Part shown: positions 58,700-64,000 of the stretch, piece after piece
Layout: each line of letters begins with the position of its first letter
How positions within the stretch are numbered: position 1 is the first letter of the stretch
From: Lithobates sylvaticus
Taxonomy: Eukaryota; Chordata; Amphibia; Anura; Ranidae
Direction: 5' to 3'
Assembly (NCBI GenBank): GCA_028564925.1
Contig: CM053031.1
Coordinates: 100,242,888-100,306,887 of the forward strand
DNA length: 64,000 nucleotides
Translations under genes and position numbers: made by a program
Notes under the pieces: model-generated
Databases searched by the model: none
What the model saw: the letters and a program-made list of their open reading frames with translations, nothing else
What the model was told of the DNA's origin: nothing

Positions 58700-59310
58700 C
58701 CTACTGAAAAAGTCACACCATTGAGGTAACGCATATAGGAGGAGGAGTCTCAGTTGGTGACGTCATCCCACGGTCATCTTGTTTGCACATGGAGATTGTT
58801 ATGTTTGTATAGCCTGCACTGCTCAAGTGCCGCACTTGTGAGTATTTTGTATGCTATTTTTACTGGAGGAAAAAATTATCGAAACAGAGAGCACTAGATT
58901 CCGTGTTTTTGTCCCCATATATACCAGATTGCCTTGAGGGAGATTCAAGGCTGTGTAAGCCATTGAGGAGGAAGAGTTTGATATGGAGGATTAACACGCT
59001 AGCAGCACGCCGGGTCTATCTATTAATTACCCCTCAAAAGGGGACCTGCTGTTTCGGACCCACTGGTGTAACAGGGGTCAAATTGTGAGGTGAGTGGCCA
59101 GAGCACACTGGTGGAGGAGAGCACTAGCACTTTTGTATATTATTTGTGCACTTTTTCTGGTGAAGTTTTAATCCTTGATGTCATCTGTTGATGCTGCAAT
59201 CATTTGGTATTGGGACTTTACACATGGACGTTTTCATTGTGTCACACTATTTATTTCATTGATATGTGATTGTATATTAGTAGCGCAGCACTGTGTTGGT
59301 ATTATGTTTC
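58700..59310. repeat. Frog-type repeat, ACGCGT-family relative
   Basis: Opens with aaaaagtcacaccattgagg, aacgcatataggaggagg and ggtgacgtcatccc, and continues with ggtgagtggccagagcac and gtgcactttttctggtgaag. Layout like 16.1-16.9 kb. No coding potential. Confidence 0.45.
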
Positions 59311-60607
59311 TAAGAAGTATGACTCTAAAGGAGAAAATTAGAAAGTTAGAAAGTCCCCACCTGCCCCAAACACACACATCTTCATACAAATTGATCCACA
59401 CCAGCAGATACCCAGACCCCAGCTAGTATCAATTACAATTATATAGACCACAGAAATGTTGCAATCAAAGCAAATAACTGGGGTAGTCAACGTTCAAGGG
59501 ACACTCTCAAAAATATATGCACCCTCAACCTTCACGAAAAGTTTGCCACAAAAAAAAGTTCACACATGTTAGCCAGAGTTTAGAGTCTATACAAAGGGGT
59601 GGGCTCCCTCCAGGCTCACCTGCCCTCTGCCTTCTGCCTATCCATTATAAAGCATGTGCTTCTACTATGGAGGTTGTCAAAATCTATTTTGATGTCCAAA
59701 GTTGCATGATAAATCGCACAAGTGTGAACAAGCTTAAAGCATTTAATTACTTATATTGGTGGCGTTTTTTTAGTTCCCAATTAGCAGACCCCCGAACTTA
59801 GCAACCACTCGCACTAGAATGGAACCACTCTGGCACTCCATTTAGAGTGCTAAACTACTTTTATTTTGTTCCTCACCCTAATGGCTAATGCAAAAAAAAA
59901 CATACTATACCACCAATAAAGGTAAACCTTGCATGAACCATCCAAAACCCTACCCTAACACTGTCCTAGGCAGGTACCAGGTTCTTGGGGAATACGGCCA
60001 CTGGGAATACAGTGTATCTTCTGTGGACCCTATGAAATGCACTTAAACCTAAGCATACTATCTGTCATACGAAGAAAAAATCTAATAAAAATGAACCGAA
60101 AGATGAGCATCGTTCTGACAACCACTGGAATTAAGCAATGTTTAACTAGTGTTTGAACATCTGACATCCACTCCTCTGGCTAAATGTAGCCTTTTCCACA
60201 CCCGATCAATCACTGAACAAGGACATACATGATGAAGAGAATAATAAGAGTAATAGAGTAATAAAAACAAGTAAGTAACGTGACAGCTTGAATCGTTCTG
60301 CTCATGTTGATCCCTCTCAGCGGTGCCCTCCATCATTTGGACAAACCAAACAGTTAGCCATGAACAACATTAAGCAATAAATAGGGATCTGAACAAATGG
60401 CTTGGCAAAAAGACCGTTTCCTTCATTCAAAACTTAATGAATAACTGAGGATTTTTTTAAAATGTTGCTCATTTTGGAGTCATCTGTTTTTTTTATGAAT
60501 CAGCCTCATTTTCAGCAGTAGGGACTGGGAGTGCCAGAAGGAAAGCACTCGTATTATAAAAAGTCAGCGCATTTCATGGGTTCACACCAAATGCAGGTTA
60601 AGCCTTA
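59311..60607. other. Single-copy non-coding DNA
   Basis: No gene or transposon recognised. Confidence 0.45.
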
Positions 60608-60615
60608 TTCGGCAG
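60608..60615 (+). repeat. hAT target-site duplication, left (2.9-kb element)
   Basis: ttcggcag, identical to 63,553-63,560. Confidence 0.95.
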
Positions 60616-60625
60616 TAAGGATGAG

Positions 60626-60667
60626 CCCGGTGTTCGATTCGAACCCATGTTCGAATCGAGCACCGGG
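60626..60667. repeat. Terminal hairpin, 2.9-kb element
   Basis: Arms cccggtgttcgattcgaac and gttcgaatcgagcaccggg, with one G:T-type mismatch. Differs from the 9.7-kb copy by a paired change (GCG to TCG on the left, CGC to CGA on the right). Confidence 0.9.
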
Positions 60668-60779
60668 TGTTCGCTCGCTCGGCGAGCCCAGAACTATTGG
60701 GACCGCTCGCATCAAATTCGTGTGATGCGAGCGGCCCCGCAATGCATTGCGGCCCGCGCAGTGCAATGCTGGCTGATGA

Positions 60780-60920
60780 TTGGCCAAGCATGCACTGTGA
60801 CCCCGCATGCTTGGCCAATCACAGCGCCGGCAGCGAGGAGAGCCATAATTGGCTACAGGCAGGATGCCTGTAGCCAATTATAGCTCAGGGGCTTTAATAC
60901 ACGCCCCACGGTATAAGAGG
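60780..60920 (+). promoter_or_regulatory. Promoter-like head, 2.9-kb element
   Basis: attggccaagcatgc with its inverse gcatgcttggccaat, then attggctacaggc/gcctgtagccaat, then the TATA-like ggtataagag at about 60,910-60,919. Same order and spacing as 45,707-45,847. It would drive transcription into the palindrome. Confidence 0.5.
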
Positions 60921-61240
60921 CCGCCGCGGCGGCGGCCTCGCATATTATGTTTCACTCACAGTGTCAGCGTGTCAGTGTGCTGCTGACTGCTGACAACAAT
61001 ATGTTCTTTATTTCTGGGGATATGTGTGTGCATGCTGTTAGAACAGCATTGCAGTATCACATCTGGGGGGTGTCTATAGGTAGCCTGTGAAGGAGGGCAG
61101 GTTTCCTGTGCTTAGAACTTTCCCTGCAAAAAAGTGTCATTTTTGCAGGAAGAAAGCTATTTAAATCACTCGCGGCTAATGAATTGATGGCTCCTGTAAC
61201 ACAGAGAGCTGTCATTCATTAATAAAAAACAAAAAAAAAA

Positions 61241-63025
61241 GCGTAGGGGTCCCCCCAAATTCAATAACCAGGCCCTTCAGGTCTGGGATGGATATTAAGG
61301 GGGATCCCAGCCAAAAAAAAAAAAAAAAATGGCGTAGGGTCCCCCTCAAAATCCATACCAGACCCTTGAGGTCTGGTATGGATTTTAAGGGGAACCCTAG
61401 CCAAAAAAAATGGCGTGGGGTCCCCCTCAAAATCCATACCAGACCCTTATCCGAGCACGCAACCTGGCAGGCCGCAGGAAAAGAGGGGGGGACGAGAGCG
61501 GCCCCCCCTCTCGCCTGAACCGTACCAGGCCACATGCCCTCAACATTGGGAGGATGCTTTGGGGGTCTAAGACCCCTAAAGCACCTTGTCCCCATGTTGA
61601 TTAGGACAAGGGCCTCTTCCCCACAACCCTGGCCGGTGGTTGTGGGGGTCTGCGGGCGGGGGGCTTATCGGAATCTGGAAGCCCCCTTTAACAAGGGGAC
61701 CCCCAGATCCCGGCCCCCCCCCTGTGTGAAATGGTAAGGGGGTACAAAAGTACCCCTACCATTTCACCAAAAAAGTGGCAAAAATGGTAAAAAGGACAGG
61801 AGACAGTCTTTGACAATTCCTTTATTAAAATCTTCTTTCTTCTTTCTTCATCCTTCGGTTTCTTCATCTTCTCCTTCCTTCATCTTCTTCCATCTTCTTC
61901 TTCCATTTTCTTCTTCCTCCGATCCGCTTCTTCTTGCGCTGGTCTTCTCGTCCTTCTCGTCCGGCATCTTCTTCCGTCGGCGTCGGCGTCGGTGTCTCTG
62001 TCTCTTCTTGGGCCGCTCCGCGCAATGGGAGGCTCCCGCTGTGTGAGGCTCCGCTCCGTCTGACAGGTCTTTTATAATGGAGGGCACCTGGTGACCCCGC
62101 CCCCTCTGACGCACAGGGACGTCATGGGGAATTCCATGATGGCTTTCCCCATGATGTCAGAGGGGGGCGGGGTCACCAGGTGCCCTCCGTTTTAAAAGAC
62201 CTGTCAGATGGAGCGGAGCCTCACACAGCGGGAGCCTCCCATTGCGCGGAGCGGCCCAAGAAGACACCGACACCGACGCCGACGCCGACGGAAGAAGATG
62301 CCGGACGAGAAGGACGAGAAGACCAGCGCAAGAAGAAGCGGATCGGAGGAAGAAGAAAATGGAAGAAGAAGATGGAAGAAGATGAAGGAAGGAGAAGATG
62401 AAGAATCCGAAGGATGAAGAAAGAAGAAAGAAGATTTTAATAAAGGAATTGTCAAAGACTGTCTCCTGTCCTTTTTACCATTTTTGCCACTTTTTTGGTG
62501 AAATGGTAGGGGTACTTTTGTACCCCCTTACCATTTCACACAGGGGGGGGGCCGGGATCTGGGGGTCCCCTTGTTAAAGGGGGCTTCCAGATTCCGATAA
62601 GCCCCCCGCCCGCAGACCCCCACAACCACCGGCCAGGGTTGTGGGGAAGAGGCCCTTGTCCTAATCAACATGGGGACAAGGTGCTTTAGGGGTCTTAGAC
62701 CCCCAAAGCATCCTCCCAATGTTGAGGGCATGTGGCCTGGTACGGTTCAGGCGAGAGGGGGGGCCGCTCTCGTCCCCCCCTCTTTTCCTGCGGCCTGCCA
62801 GGTTGCGTGCTCGGATAAGGGTCTGGTATGGATTTTGAGGGGGACCCCACGCCATTTTTTTTGGCTAGGGTTCCCCTTAAAATCCATACCAGACCTCAAG
62901 GGTCTGGTATGGATTTTGAGGGGGACCCTACGCCATTTTTTTTTTTTTTTTTTTGGCTGGGATCCCCTTAATATCCATCCCAGACCTGAAGGGCCTGGTT
63001 ATTGAATTTGGGGGGACCCCTACGC
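61241..63025. repeat. Near-perfect 1.8-kb palindrome
   Basis: The left arm starts gcgtaggggtccccccaaat and the right arm ends with its inverse; the centre is near 62,133. Arms of about 885 bp are nearly identical. Each arm holds a GAAGAA-rich stretch ending in AATAAA (about 62,439 on the right arm, mirrored near 61,826). Charged reading frames across the arms are composition artefacts unless shown to be expressed. Confidence 0.93.
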
Positions 63026-63552
63026 TTTTTTTTTTTCATTTTTTTTTTTTTTTTATCAATGACTTTTTTTTATGAATGAGTTTCAATGAATCACTGTTCT
63101 CTGTGTTACGGGAGCCGTGAATTAACATTAGCCGCGAGTGATTTTAAATAGCTTTTTTACTTTCAAAAATGACACTTTGCGCAGAGACAGTTCTAAACAC
63201 GGGAAACATGCGCCCCTTTACAGGCATACTATAGACACCCCCCAGGTACGAAATTTAAAGGAATATTACACTTTTATTGTTTCAATTTAAGCATTATTAA
63301 AATCACTGCTCCTGAAAAAACGGCCGTTTTTAAAAAAAATTTTTTGCATTGATACATGTCCCCTGGGGCAGGACCCAGGTCCCCAAACACTTTTTATGAC
63401 ATTAACATGCATATTAGCCTTTAAAATGAGCACTTTTAATTTCGAACGTTCGCATCCATTATAACTAATAGGGTTCTAAAGCTCGCATGGACTTTAGGTC
63501 CGTTCGCGGGTTCTGGTGCGAGCCGAACGGGGGGGTGTTCGGCTCATCCCTA

Positions 63553-63560
63553 TTCGGCAG
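63553..63560 (+). repeat. hAT target-site duplication, right (2.9-kb element)
   Basis: ttcggcag, identical to 60,608-60,615. Confidence 0.95.
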
Positions 63561-63639
63561 TTATTGGGTTCAGCGAGCCTTGGAAAATATTGAAGGGATC
63601 GCTTAGAAGCTGTTTACCTAGAATAATCTATTTTAAATA

Positions 63640-64000
63640 AGTATTAAACGCAAATCCAAAAATAAACTAAATTGCAGATTACCAATCGTTAGATGTGGAT
63701 TTGTAAAAAAAAAATAAACATGTCATACTTACCTGCTCTGTGCAATGGTTTCTTATTGAGCAACCCTGATCCTCCTCATCTTAGGCCCCCTTACGGCGCT
63801 CCTGGTTCATTCCTCCTGCCCCCAATAGCAAGTCTCTTTCTATGGGGGCACTCGAGCAGGCTCACTCCCAAGGCACTGCTCTATGAGTCCATTTACACAC
63901 AGAACATGGCTCCACCCCGCCCCTGCTCTCTCCTCATTGGCTCACTGGCTGTATTGACAGTAGCTGTTGTCTCGAGGAGGAAGAGACCTGGGAGAGACGC
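63640..64000. repeat. MITE-family repeat cut by the window end
   Basis: Contains accaatcgttagatgtgg (compare 8,820) and then atacttacctgctctgtgca and tcctcattggctcactggct, as in the elements at 34-37 kb. The right end lies outside the window. Confidence 0.6.

Larger units (their letters stand above)
60616..63552. mobile_element. 2.9-kb non-autonomous hAT with palindromic interior
   Basis: Ends taaggatgagcccgg and ggctcatcccta match the 9.7-kb element and are flanked by perfect 8-bp duplications. The first ~300 bp (hairpins, CCAAT palindromes, TATA-like box) and the last ~390 bp are shared with the autonomous copy. The interior instead carries a 1.8-kb palindrome (61,241-63,025). No transposase, so it would depend on a protein supplied in trans. 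Confidence 0.93.

Noticed and set aside
61810-62455. Similar charged or Ser/Phe-rich frames in the 62-kb palindrome
   Set aside because: Mirror images of the same low-complexity sequence on both strands; no sign of selection for protein.

Overview
The window looks like non-coding DNA from a large-genome vertebrate, most likely a frog and plausibly a ranid. That guess rests on the many short hairpin-type DNA transposons, recalled from frog genomes rather than tested, and on the AT-rich single-copy DNA between them. I found no host exon, tRNA, rRNA or CRISPR array. The only long intact reading frame is a transposase.

Layout. 1-23 kb is mostly single-copy AT-rich DNA with scattered MITE-like repeats, two long (TA)n tracts, a hAT-type MITE (15.24-15.57 kb) and a Tc1 element rebuilt into a long-inverted-repeat form (18.76-19.66 kb). 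23.29-25.48 kb is a truncated foldback element. 25.5-45.5 kb holds single-copy DNA, an LTR-like stretch (27.0-28.3 kb), several MITEs (30, 31, 34-37 and 40 kb) and a repeat block carrying a 26-base exact match to U2 snRNA (44.09 kb). 45,536-55,238 is a 9.7-kb hAT transposon with matching 8-bp target-site duplications. 55.6-60.6 kb has a minisatellite-bearing repeat and a TA-flanked long-inverted-repeat element with another MITE inside it. 60,616-63,552 is a 2.9-kb non-autonomous relative of the 9.7-kb hAT, also with perfect 8-bp target duplications. The window ends inside another hairpin repeat.

The most interesting system is this hAT family. The 9.7-kb copy has a promoter-like head (stacked palindromes, inverted CCAAT boxes, TATA box), then a 4.3-kb, roughly 67-unit, 65-bp minisatellite that runs almost to the start codon of an uninterrupted 1,075-residue BED-finger hAT transposase, then a second tandem array behind the gene. 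Each minisatellite unit ends in a pyrimidine-tract-plus-AG that resembles a 3' splice acceptor. The 2.9-kb copy keeps the same head and tail but replaces the interior with a 1.8-kb near-perfect palindrome. The 23-kb copy carries the same palindrome and tail module but has a different terminal sequence and a lost right end. A terminal hairpin shared by the two complete copies has a compensatory base-pair change. Together they look like one autonomous element and two non-autonomous foldback followers.

Limits: repeat family names and the organism are inferred by eye, and no database search was possible.
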